Source: CAYRVX01 sp964642165
Lineage (GTDB): Bacteria > Planctomycetota > Phycisphaerae > SM23-33
Assembly (NCBI GenBank): GCA_964642165.1
Contig: CAZXOC010000306.1
Span: 1-8,506, forward strand
Length of the DNA stretch: 8,506 nucleotides
Direction: 5' to 3'
The translations under genes and the position numbers were made by a program. Within the stretch, counting starts at the first letter, position 1. Every line of letters starts with the position of its first letter. The notes under the pieces were generated by a model that saw only the letters and a program-made list of their open reading frames with translations, searched no databases and was not told the DNA's origin. Positions 1 through 6,839 of the stretch are shown piece by piece.

Positions 1-1350
1 GTGCCGCGTTTCGTGCTGGGCAGCGTGGAGAAGTCCGGGCGCTACGAGGCGACGGCACGGCTGGTGGACGTGGGCACGGGCAAGACCGTCCAGACGGCGA
101 GCGTGTCGGCCGCGGACGTGAAGGGCCTGAAGGACGTCGCCGCGGAGCTGGCCCGAGTGCTCCAGATGACGGACGAGGAGAAGCAGAGCCATCTGGAGAA
201 GAAGCAGGGGGCCTTGCTCGCCCAGGCCCGCGAGAAGGCCGAGGCCAAGCAGTACGACGCGGCGCTGGCGCTCTACGAGGAGGCGCTGGCCGTCCTATCG
301 ACGAAGGCGCTGGCGGCGGAAGTGGAGCGGGTCCGGTCGGAGCGGAAGGAATGGCTTCAGGGCATCGCCGCCACGCAGGCGGTGGACCCCGAGTTCGCGA
401 GGTCGCTGGCGACGGCGCAGGGGCACCTGGCCGGGCTGCCGCCGCCCGGCGGGCTGCTCCGAAGCAAGCAGCGGGTGGCGCTTGCCGCGGCCGAGAAGGC
501 GATCCGGGCGGCGCTGGCCCGCCGGCCGGCGGATCCCGAGGCGCTCGCGGTCCGGAAGAAGCTCGACGCGTACGCGCGGCCCGCCGAGCGGATCACCGTG
601 GACCTGTGCCGGCTGGAGAAGCGGGTGACGATGCAGCTCGCGCGCATCCCGGCCGGTACCTTCGCCATGGGCTCGCCCAAGACCGAGGCGGGGCGCCGCG
701 CCGAGGAAGGTCCGCGCCACCAGGTGAAGATCACCAAGCCGTTCTACATGGGCGTCACCGAGATCACCCAGGCCCAGTGGCATGCCGTGATGGGCACGAC
801 GATCTCGCAGCAGCGAGACAAGGCCAACCGCTCCTGGGAGCTCCGCGGGGAGGGCGGTGACTTTCCCATGTACTTCGTCTCCTGGCTGGAGGCGACGGCG
901 TTCTGCCGGAAGCTCAGCGACCTTCTGGACGCGACCGTCCGCCTGCCGACCGAGGCGGAATGGGAGTATGCCTGCCGCGCCGGCAGCACGGGAGCCTTCT
1001 GCTTCGGCGATGAGGCCGGCAAGCTGGCCGACCACGCCTGGTACAAGGCCAATGCCGGCGACGCGGCGCACCCGGTGGGGCGCAAGAAGGCCAACGGCTT
1101 CGGCCTGCACGACGTGCACGGCAACGTTTCGGAGTGGTGCGCCGACTGGTACGGCGCCGAGGCCTACGCCGCTCGGGGCCGCTCCCGGGAGGACCCCGTC
1201 GGTCCGGCCAGCGGCAGCGCCCGCGTCGTGCGGGGGGGCTGCTGGAGCTTCGATCCCGCGGACAACCGCGCGTCGTATCGCCATAGCTCGGAGCCCGACC
1301 ATCGCAACGTCAACGTGGGCTTCCGCGTGGTCGTGCAGGTCTCGCCGTAG
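1..1350 (+). CDS. SUMF1/PvdO-type (FGE-sulfatase fold) protein with N-terminal helical repeats, 5'-partial
   Basis: The frame is open from the first base to a TAG at 1348-1350. The GTG at base 1 is probably an internal valine, because no ribosome site can be seen and the protein already begins inside a domain. Residues (numbered from the window edge) 1-54 read like the end of a CsgG/LpoB-type domain ('ARLVDVGTGK', then an amphipathic helix). Residues 70-190 are charged, alanine-rich helices resembling TPR hairpins ('YDAALALYEEAL'). From about 209 to 449 there is a formylglycine-generating-enzyme-like domain: 'IPAGTFAMGSP', 'VTEITQAQW', 'RLPTEAEWEYACRAG', 'GNVSEWC' (374-380), 'RVVRGGCW' and final 'GFRVV'. 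Positions matching the two copper-binding cysteines of true FGE are Phe417 and Asn422, so sulfatase activation is unlikely. A ligand-binding, structural or PvdO/EgtB-like role is more plausible. Domain call is firm; function and true N-terminus are unknown. Confidence 0.88.
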   Translation: MPRFVLGSVEKSGRYEATARLVDVGTGKTVQTASVSAADVKGLKDVAAELARVLQMTDEEKQSHLEKKQGALLAQAREKAEAKQYDAALALYEEALAVLSTKALAAEVERVRSERKEWLQGIAATQAVDPEFARSLATAQGHLAGLPPPGGLLRSKQRVALAAAEKAIRAALARRPADPEALAVRKKLDAYARPAERITVDLCRLEKRVTMQLARIPAGTFAMGSPKTEAGRRAEEGPRHQVKITKPFYMGVTEITQAQWHAVMGTTISQQRDKANRSWELRGEGGDFPMYFVSWLEATAFCRKLSDLLDATVRLPTEAEWEYACRAGSTGAFCFGDEAGKLADHAWYKANAGDAAHPVGRKKANGFGLHDVHGNVSEWCADWYGAEAYAARGRSREDPVGPASGSARVVRGGCWSFDPADNRASYRHSSEPDHRNVNVGFRVVVQVSP

Positions 1351-1358
1351 CGTCCCGG

Positions 1359-1378
1359 GGCGGCGAGGAGACGCCGCC
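1359..1378 (+). terminator. GC hairpin just after the first gene, possible terminator
   Basis: GGCGGCG at 1359-1365 pairs perfectly with CGCCGCC at 1372-1378 across a 6-nt loop, starting nine bases after the TAG stop. No run of T follows, so this is not a classical intrinsic terminator. Its position directly behind a stop codon suggests a role in transcript ending or 3'-end stability, but in DNA this GC-rich such stems also arise by chance. Confidence 0.35.
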
Positions 1379-1409
1379 GCGATCGTGGGGAAAACGCCCG
1401 GATTGCGCC

Positions 1410-1438
1410 TTGATCCGCGGCGGGCGGGCACCTATCTA
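1410..1438 (+). promoter_or_regulatory. Weak sigma70-like promoter candidate for the lipoprotein pair
   Basis: TTGATC (1410-1415) and TATCTA (1433-1438) are separated by 17 bases and lie about 70 bases upstream of the ATG at 1507. Agreement with the consensus is 4/6 and 3/6. This is the most AT-rich patch in the 156-base gap between the first two genes, which is the main reason to favour it. The match is weak and could be coincidence. Confidence 0.3.
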
Positions 1439-1493
1439 TGGGGCCAATCGTGGGGTGAGGGACACCTCAACGAGACGCGCAAGGGTTGTCTGA

Positions 1494-1500
1494 AGGGAGA
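1494..1500 (+). promoter_or_regulatory. Ribosome binding site that fixes the start at 1507
   Basis: AGGGAGA ends seven bases before ATG 1507. An in-frame TTG at 1486 would lie upstream of this site and would add seven polar and acidic residues before the lipoprotein signal, so ATG 1507 is the preferred start. Confidence 0.7.
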
Positions 1501-1506
1501 CTGGAG

Positions 1507-1953
1507 ATGAAGCACGCAACGCCCTATGTGATCTGTGTCTCTGTCCTCGTCGGCCTCTGCCTGGTGGCGGGTTGCCAGCAGGTCCACCCGGCGGCCGCCC
1601 AGGTGCGCCTGACGCCCGGGCAGGTGCAGAACAAGCTGGTCGTGGGCAAGACCAGCAAGCTGGACGTCATCAAGGCCATGGGCTCGCCGAACATCGTGAT
1701 GCTCAAGTCCGGCGAGGCGGAGGTCTGGACCTACGACCAGATCTCCATCCACCGGGAAGACGCGGTGAGCTCCCTCGGCGCGTACCTCGGTGCGGGGAGC
1801 TCGATGGGGTCCGAGGCCGGCATCGGCGGAGTCGCCGGGCTCGGCGGCAGCAGCGCCAGCCGCGCGACCTCCGTCCGCACCGTCACGCTGATCATCGAGT
1901 TCGACGAGAAGGGCCTAGTCAAGAACTACGAGATGATGTCCACCGCGTTCTGA
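1507..1953 (+). CDS. Lipoprotein with BamE (SmpA/OmlA)-like core and glycine-rich insert
   Basis: Predicted 148-residue lipoprotein. Residues 1-22 form a type II signal peptide with a hydrophobic core (VICVSVLVGLCLVAG) and a V-A-G-C lipobox with Cys23 as the lipidation site. Residues 36-80 match the first half of a BamE/SmpA/OmlA-like domain: 'LVVGKTSKLDVIKAMGSP' (a turn and helix) followed by 'EVWTYDQISI' (a strand). Residues 118-145 supply the closing strands ('VTLIIEFDEKGLVKNYEM'). Between the halves lies a Gly/Ser/Ala-rich stretch (about 89-117) that a compact BamE would not have. BamE-like proteins are known as accessory lipoproteins of outer-membrane beta-barrel assembly, but the fold is also used by other envelope lipoproteins, so a true Bam role is inference. 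Only 33 bases separate it from the next lipoprotein gene, so they are probably co-transcribed. Confidence 0.85.
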   Translation: MKHATPYVICVSVLVGLCLVAGCQQVHPAAAQVRLTPGQVQNKLVVGKTSKLDVIKAMGSPNIVMLKSGEAEVWTYDQISIHREDAVSSLGAYLGAGSSMGSEAGIGGVAGLGGSSASRATSVRTVTLIIEFDEKGLVKNYEMMSTAF

Positions 1954-1973
1954 TGACTGCCGACTACCAGTGC

Positions 1974-1978
1974 AGGAG
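1974..1978 (+). promoter_or_regulatory. Ribosome binding site for the second lipoprotein
   Basis: AGGAG lies eight bases before ATG 1987, at good spacing. The next in-frame ATG (1996) has a GAGGT immediately against it with no spacer, so 1987 is the better start. Confidence 0.65.
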
Positions 1979-1986
1979 CTTCTATC

Positions 1987-2493
1987 ATGCGAGGTATGAA
2001 CGCATGGGTACCCCTTCTGCTCGTCGCGGCAGTCGCCGGGTGCGCGAATCTCAGCGGGTCCAGGCTGGCCTCGCTGCAATCCCGAGAGCTGCGCTCGCGG
2101 GACATGGGCCAGCGCCTGAACGCCACCTACGACCAGGTCTGGTGGGGCACGGTGACGGCGCTCCAGAACGCCGGCTTCGTCCTGCGAACCGCCGATAAGG
2201 ACGCCGGCTTCATCTACGGCGTCTGGAGCGACGTCTTCGAAACCAAGGGCGAGATCCCCTTCCTCCTCTTCTCGATCCCCATCGGCTACCGGGAGGTCGA
2301 GGTCTCCGTCACGCTGGAGCGGCGCGGCGAGCACAGCACGGTCCTGCGCGTCAGCAACCGGCTGGGTTCCGCCGGCGAATCGCAGGATGACGCCCTCTTC
2401 CCGCAGCGGTTCTTCGCGGCCGTGCAGAAAGAGGTCTTCCGGCGACAGGCCGCCAAGCGCCTCGGCGGCGTGCTGATGCCCAAGGCCACGTAG
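1987..2493 (+). CDS. Small lipoprotein with BamC-like (helix-grip) domain
   Basis: Predicted 168-residue lipoprotein. The signal is short (MRGMNAWVPLLLVAAVAGC), with V-A-G-C as lipobox and Cys19 as the lipidated residue. After a Ser/Arg-rich linker (20-40) comes a single domain of helix-strand pattern: 'TYDQVWWGTVTALQNAGFVL', then 'ADKDAGFIYG', a strand pair around 'YREVEVSVTLERRG', 'TVLRVSNRLG', and a C-terminal helix 'FFAAVQKEVFRRQAAKRL'. The order 'W..V..AL...GF.....D...G.IY', then a beta-hairpin, then a helix, is that of BamC (NlpB) helix-grip domains and of related uncharacterised lipoproteins. I see the pattern but cannot prove homology. It sits directly behind the BamE-like gene, which supports an envelope or outer-membrane assembly role by association. 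No catalytic residues are apparent. Confidence 0.82.
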   Translation: MRGMNAWVPLLLVAAVAGCANLSGSRLASLQSRELRSRDMGQRLNATYDQVWWGTVTALQNAGFVLRTADKDAGFIYGVWSDVFETKGEIPFLLFSIPIGYREVEVSVTLERRGEHSTVLRVSNRLGSAGESQDDALFPQRFFAAVQKEVFRRQAAKRLGGVLMPKAT

Positions 2494-2540
2494 GACCACA
2501 ACCGAACCGGGCGGGCTCGCCTCTTCTCGGGCGCCCTCGA

Positions 2541-2584
2541 CGCGGCGGGCTTCTGTTGTGCGCCGCGGGTGCCCCGATGCGGGG
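2541..2584 (+). terminator. Two adjacent GC hairpins after the lipoprotein pair
   Basis: CGCGGCG (2541-2547) pairs with CGCCGCG (2561-2567) over a 13-nt loop. Right after it CCCCG (2572-2576) pairs with CGGGG (2580-2584) over a 3-nt loop. They begin 47 bases after the stop at 2493 and lie well before the next promoter. There is no T-tract, so a factor-independent terminator is doubtful; transcript-end protection is possible. Confidence is low because the surrounding DNA is very GC-rich. Confidence 0.3.
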
Positions 2585-2683
2585 ACAATCCGCCGGGGAT
2601 GGTCCCTTCGTCCGTCCCGGGCGCGGCGGCCGCCCAGACGACAGTTGCCCAGTGCGCTTGACGCATTTCCACTGGAGGCGCTC

Positions 2684-2711
2684 TTGCCGGCGCCGGGAGA
2701 GAGGGTAGAAT
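2684..2711 (+). promoter_or_regulatory. Sigma70-like promoter for the propeller/spermidine-synthase-like operon
   Basis: TTGCCG (2684-2689; 4/6 to TTGACA), a 16-base spacer, and TAGAAT (2706-2711; 5/6 to TATAAT). Transcription would begin near 2718, giving a leader of about 60 bases before ATG 2779. The spacer holds the perfect 10-bp palindrome CCGGCGCCGG (2687-2696), which overlaps the -35 edge and could be an operator. This is the best promoter match in the window. Confidence 0.5.
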
Positions 2712-2762
2712 CATTCGAAAGACCTACGGCGCTGGTAGGAATCTGTTCGTTTGGGAAGCCTG

Positions 2763-2769
2763 GTGAGGA
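2763..2769 (+). promoter_or_regulatory. Ribosome binding site for the beta-propeller gene
   Basis: GTGAGGA ends nine bases before ATG 2779. It supports that start, which also places a complete signal peptide at the N-terminus. Confidence 0.55.
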
Positions 2770-2778
2770 TATCGTGCG

Positions 2779-5004
2779 ATGATACGATGTGCGTTCTTGC
2801 GGGGCGTGGGGGCGGTCGTGGCCGCCGCGCTAGTTGCCGTTGCGGCGACTGCTGAACCGACGCCGGCGGAGAAGGCGGCGATGCAGGAGTACTGGCGCCA
2901 CGCGCCGCGGTACGGGTGCCTGTGCTGCTCGGTGTTCATTCCGGCCCCGAAGGCGGCGGCCGTGCCGAAGAACATCGGCTCCCTGCCGGTCCTGGAAGCG
3001 CGGGTATGTGAGAACAAGGCCCGGCTGGCGTGCTTCTGCGTCGGGGGCAAGTCCCTCCTGTGGGCGGCTGACGATCGGGCCGTCTACCAGATCGACACGG
3101 GCCGGCGCGCCTTGGTGGGAACGTACCGCGTCGCGGACGGCCTGCCCGACGTGCCGGTGCGGCAGCTCGTGCCCGACGGCAAGTCGCTGTGGATCGTCGG
3201 ACGCGGCAGGCTCTCGCGACTCGACGTCTCCGCCGGCAGGATCGAGGTCCCGAACCAGCCGCAGTTCACCGTCGCCAGAATGGCGGTGGGACCCGGCGGA
3301 ACGTTCCTGGTCACCGAGAAGGCAGCGTACCGGTGGAAGGCCGGCGGCAGGAGCTTCGAATCGCTGGGGGCCTACCCGGGCCAGAGCAGCGTTGCCCGAG
3401 CGGTCGAGCGCGGCTTCTGGCATTTCCAGTGGCGCAAGCACGTTTCCAGCCTGCTGCGCGACGTTGTCGTCGGCCGGCGCGAGCTGTATGTCCTGGCAGG
3501 CAACACGCTGTCGCGTTTGAGCTCCGCTGGCCGCTGGAGCGAGCTCGCCCGCGACGCCTGGCGCATCGCGCTTGACGAGCCGAACCTGTGGGCCATCACG
3601 ACGGCCGGACTGGTGCACTACGATTCCCGCAGTGAGAAGGTCACACGGCTTGCCGTCGGCGGAGAGGCCGCGCCGGGCAAGCCGGTCGATCTCGCCGTTG
3701 CCGGCGGCGCGGCGTATCTCCTCCTCGAGCCGCGGTTCGACACCCGCGCCAAACGCTACAGAGGGGGCGGCATCAGTCGGTTCGACCCCGCGACGGGCAA
3801 GGGGACCACTGTCCGGCAAGTCGGCGGCGCCGGTGTCGCCTTCACTACGGCCGCTGCCGTTGATGGCTCCGACATGCTGGCCGGCGTTCGCCTCATCGGC
3901 AAGATCGAGCACCGCAGTCTGCATCCGGGGATGGCGAACGTCCGCGAGTATGTCCCGAAGGTCACCGGCCTGGGGGTCGCGTTGCGGCCGGCGTCGGGCG
4001 ACTGGCAGCTCCTGCGCCTCAAGGGCATCGACGGCCGGCTCTGCTGGGTGGTGGGCCAGGGCAAGAAGCACCGTCAGGACCGGGTGCGCCCGCAGCACAT
4101 TTCGCACCTGCTGGCGTGCGCCGACCGGCTCTGGGCGGTCCTGCGGAATTTCCCGGAGAGCTACTACGGCGGGTACTACCCGACGGTGCAGCAGATCGCC
4201 CGCCGGACCGAGGCTGGGTGGGCCGCTGTCGCCGAACGCCCGCGCGTCGAGCCGGCCGGCCTCGCCGGCGACCAGCCGGGCGTCCTGTGCCTCACGGCGA
4301 CGCACCGAAAGCCGATCGTCCTCGGCCACGGATTCCCCAGGGTGCTGGGGCTTCTCTGCGCCGCGAACATCGCCTGGGTCGTACACGAGAGCGGCGTGTA
4401 CGTCCACGATCCGGTCAAGAACGAATTCCGGGCGGTTCTGACGGAGGGATTCCGGGCCTACTGGCAGGTGACGGCCGGGGCGTGCGATTCGTCGGCCGTC
4501 TGGTTCGGCACGGACGCGGGGACGATCACCCGATACGACCGCCGGGCGAGGCAATTCCGCCTGCTCGGCGTCGTGCCGGGGCGGAAGATCGCGGAGATGC
4601 GGATCGATAAAGGGAAGGTCTTCGTCAGGACCGCCAAGCCCAAGACCAAGCCGGCCCTGCCGGCAGGGCTGTCGGACGTTGCGGAGCTTCCGGTCGCCGA
4701 CGTGCTCTGCTGCGACGGCGCGTCATGCTCGGCGGCGAAGGCGAGCGACATGCCGCCGGCCCCCGCCGCGCGGTACGAGTTCCAGCGAGAGCGCAAGCGG
4801 CCGAGCAACTACCTTGCCGGCCCGGCGCCCGGCTCCGGCTCGCCGAAGCGCCTGGCTTACCTCAAGGGCGTCTTCCAGCCGCAGGTGCTCTGCGAGGACG
4901 GCCCGGGCGTGCTGTGGCTGAGCGTCTGGGGCGGCGTGGCGCGCTTGCAGTTGCCGGACTCACTGGCCGCCGACTCGGGCGGCGAGGCGGGGGCGGGGAG
5001 ATGA
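2779..5004 (+). CDS. Secreted beta-propeller protein (two-component-regulator-propeller-like repeats)
   Basis: Predicted 741-residue exported protein. Residues 1-25 form a Sec signal peptide (basic start, hydrophobic 'AVVAAALVAVAA', likely cleavage after A23-T24-A25). The rest is built from repeated strand motifs of the 'LW.....G....D' kind, at Trp95, Trp138 ('SLWIVGRGRLSRLD'), Trp271 ('NLWAITTAGLVHYD'), Trp452, Trp575 ('VWFGTDAGTITRYD') and Trp713 ('VLWLSVWGGVARL'). This resembles Reg_prop or similar seven-bladed propellers; the length could hold two propellers. No enzymatic motif is seen. Cysteines cluster in the mature protein: C47-L-C49-C50, C77, C85-F-C87 and C644-C645 with C650, suggesting disulfides or a metal site; no CxxCH haem motif is present. 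Residues 640-690 are Pro/Ala/Arg-rich and probably a linker. The TGA overlaps the next ATG (ATGA at 5001-5004), indicating co-translation with the membrane protein downstream. It is probably a periplasmic or surface interaction scaffold; its ligand is unknown. Confidence 0.85.
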   Translation: MIRCAFLRGVGAVVAAALVAVAATAEPTPAEKAAMQEYWRHAPRYGCLCCSVFIPAPKAAAVPKNIGSLPVLEARVCENKARLACFCVGGKSLLWAADDRAVYQIDTGRRALVGTYRVADGLPDVPVRQLVPDGKSLWIVGRGRLSRLDVSAGRIEVPNQPQFTVARMAVGPGGTFLVTEKAAYRWKAGGRSFESLGAYPGQSSVARAVERGFWHFQWRKHVSSLLRDVVVGRRELYVLAGNTLSRLSSAGRWSELARDAWRIALDEPNLWAITTAGLVHYDSRSEKVTRLAVGGEAAPGKPVDLAVAGGAAYLLLEPRFDTRAKRYRGGGISRFDPATGKGTTVRQVGGAGVAFTTAAAVDGSDMLAGVRLIGKIEHRSLHPGMANVREYVPKVTGLGVALRPASGDWQLLRLKGIDGRLCWVVGQGKKHRQDRVRPQHISHLLACADRLWAVLRNFPESYYGGYYPTVQQIARRTEAGWAAVAERPRVEPAGLAGDQPGVLCLTATHRKPIVLGHGFPRVLGLLCAANIAWVVHESGVYVHDPVKNEFRAVLTEGFRAYWQVTAGACDSSAVWFGTDAGTITRYDRRARQFRLLGVVPGRKIAEMRIDKGKVFVRTAKPKTKPALPAGLSDVAELPVADVLCCDGASCSAAKASDMPPAPAARYEFQRERKRPSNYLAGPAPGSGSPKRLAYLKGVFQPQVLCEDGPGVLWLSVWGGVARLQLPDSLAADSGGEAGAGR

Positions 5005-6683
5005 ACCGGTTGATCCGATATTACCCCCTGGCGTTCGTCACCGTCACCGGCGGCGCGGTGATGGGGCTGGAGATCCTCGGGACGCGGGTGATCGGCACGG
5101 TCTATGGATCGAGCCTGTTCGTCTGGGGTGCGCTGCTGACGACGACGTTGGTGTGTCTGGCCGTCGGCTATGCCGTCGGCGGGGCCCTGGCCGATCGCTG
5201 GCCGCACGACTGGCTGCTGTACCTGCTGACGATCCTGGCCGGCGGGGCGGTCCTGGCGATCCCGGCGACGCAGGGCATTCTCCAGCCGTGCTTCCACCGG
5301 TTCGGCGCCCGGGGCGGAGCGCTCGTCTCGGCGTTTGCGGTCTTCGCCGGGCCGCTGACGATGCTGGGCCTGGCCAGCCCCTTCGTCATTCGCCTGCTGG
5401 CACGGAGCCTGCAAGCCACCGGGCGAACCGCCGGAGCGGTCTTCGCGCTCTCGACGGCCGGCAGCGTCGCGGGCACGCTCCTGACCAGCTTCTACCTGAT
5501 TCCCGAGCTCGGCACGCGGTGGTCGCTGGCGGTCCAGGCCGGCGCAATGATCCTCGTCGGCGCGATCGGGCTACTGGTGCGTTTCGGGATGCGCTGTCTT
5601 CCGGTGGCGGCCCTCGCCGCGGCGGCGTGGCCCATCGGGCGCGGCGGCCCGGCCGTTGCCAACGAAGTCCTCTTCCGCACCGAAAGCCCCTACGGGCGAA
5701 TGGCGATCGTCCAGCCGGCGGGGTCCGGGTACCGAATGCTGTTCGTCAACGGGATCATGCAGACGGGCATGCCGCTGGACATCGCCCGCCGCGACCGAAC
5801 GTCCCTCCTGCGGACCGACAGCTACTACCTGGAGCTGCTGCCGTACTTCCATGAGGATCCCGACGAGCCGAGAAGCTGCCTTCTGATCGGCCTGGCCGGC
5901 GGGTGCTTCGCACGCGTCATGGAGCTGTACCCCATCCACGTGACGGCCGTGGAGATCGACGTGAAGGTCGCCGAGCTCGCGAAGGCCTACTTCGGCTATC
6001 GCGGCTCGATCTATTGCGGCGACGATCGCGAGCACGTCATCGACCTGAACCGCTTCCCGAACCGCAGGATCGCCGACGGTCACGACGCCGCCGGAAACAG
6101 ACCTGCCGACTCACGCAGTCGCGAGCCCTATGGCGGCCGCGTCGTCATCGAGGACGGGCGGCTGTTCCTCTGCTCCTGCCGCCAACGCTACGACTTCATC
6201 GTCCTGGACGCGTATAACTCCGATACGATCCCGTTCCACCTGATCACGCGGGAGATGTTCGCCGCCGCCCGGGAGCACCTGGCGGAGGACGGCATCCTGG
6301 CCATCAACTACATCGGGCCGCCGCACCGCGACATGGTGACCGACTCGCTGAGGCGGACGCTGGCGGACGTGTTCGGGCCGGACCGCGTCGTGGCGTACCG
6401 CTCGACGGATGACCCCGAGGCCGTGCAGGTGATCTACTTCTTCGCGTTTCGCGGGCGGCCCCGGCAGCCGTCTCTTCCCCCCAGCCGGTGGTCCCCCGAC
6501 CCCGGCGACGTGGATCCGTTGGCCTACGAGCTGGTCACGCGGCGGCTGGACTTGGCGTCCCACCGCGGTGCGGTGATCACCGACGACCACAACCCGATCG
6601 ACGCCGCGAGGATCAAGACGGCGCTGGCTTGGCGGGCCCAGACCCTCGCGCAGTTCGGCAGGCTGCAGTTGCATCGATTCTGA
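5001..6683 (+). CDS. Membrane-anchored spermidine-synthase-like protein (fused MFS/SpeE-like family)
   Basis: ATG 5001 is the chosen start: it overlaps the upstream stop and begins at the first membrane segment. The frame is open further upstream, but that stretch lies inside the propeller gene. Product 560 residues. About six or seven membrane helices span 8-212, with family hallmarks 'GLEILGTRVIG' (22-32) and 'GGALADR' (60-66). From about 228 comes an aminopropyltransferase-like Rossmann domain: 'SPYGRM' (229-234), 'LFVNGIMQ' (247-254), 'LLIGLAGGC' (294-302), 'VEID' (317-320), 'VVIEDGRLFL' (381-390), 'FIVLDAY' (399-405), 'IPFHLITREMF' and C-terminal 'ITDDHNP'. The Asp of the SpeE GGDGG motif is absent (A299-G300-G301-C302) and the usual 'LDG' reads N250-G251. 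D320 to D385 is roughly 35 residues longer than usual, owing to a polar insert near 334-378. Polyamine synthesis is therefore doubtful; a nucleotide- or SAM-like-ligand-binding membrane protein is more likely. Only a weak purine-rich site precedes it, so translation is probably coupled. Confidence 0.87.
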   Translation: MNRLIRYYPLAFVTVTGGAVMGLEILGTRVIGTVYGSSLFVWGALLTTTLVCLAVGYAVGGALADRWPHDWLLYLLTILAGGAVLAIPATQGILQPCFHRFGARGGALVSAFAVFAGPLTMLGLASPFVIRLLARSLQATGRTAGAVFALSTAGSVAGTLLTSFYLIPELGTRWSLAVQAGAMILVGAIGLLVRFGMRCLPVAALAAAAWPIGRGGPAVANEVLFRTESPYGRMAIVQPAGSGYRMLFVNGIMQTGMPLDIARRDRTSLLRTDSYYLELLPYFHEDPDEPRSCLLIGLAGGCFARVMELYPIHVTAVEIDVKVAELAKAYFGYRGSIYCGDDREHVIDLNRFPNRRIADGHDAAGNRPADSRSREPYGGRVVIEDGRLFLCSCRQRYDFIVLDAYNSDTIPFHLITREMFAAAREHLAEDGILAINYIGPPHRDMVTDSLRRTLADVFGPDRVVAYRSTDDPEAVQVIYFFAFRGRPRQPSLPPSRWSPDPGDVDPLAYELVTRRLDLASHRGAVITDDHNPIDAARIKTALAWRAQTLAQFGRLQLHRF

Positions 6684-6839
6684 CTGACGCACGGAGACAG
6701 CCGCGTAGGGAGGCGATGGGGGACCGGAACCTGCGGCGATCGGGGCCGACTACCATACAGCCCGGCCCTGCGGTCGGATGGCTCGGCTGTCGCCTGGGGG
6801 CCTCCATGGGGGACGTGCGGATGGCTCCCCACTGCGCGT

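Noticed and set aside
295..1431. Minus-strand frame of 378 codons
   Set aside because: Antisense to the well-supported SUMF1/PvdO-type gene; repetitive Arg/Gly/Leu composition only.
2558..2782. Possible small gene of 74 codons ending in an ATGA overlap with the propeller start
   Set aside because: GTG start without a ribosome site and lying in the loop of a hairpin, Arg/Pro-rich product, and the best promoter of the window sits inside it. The overlap is probably chance.
2830..4554. Minus-strand frame of 574 codons
   Set aside because: Wholly antisense to the beta-propeller gene, which has a signal peptide, repeat motifs, promoter and ribosome site; the antisense product shows no domain.
4725..5000. 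N-terminal extension of the SpeE-like gene (open frame upstream of ATG 5001)
   Set aside because: It lies within the propeller gene, encodes Arg/Pro-rich sequence, and would bury the first membrane helix behind 92 residues; the ATGA overlap start is more natural.
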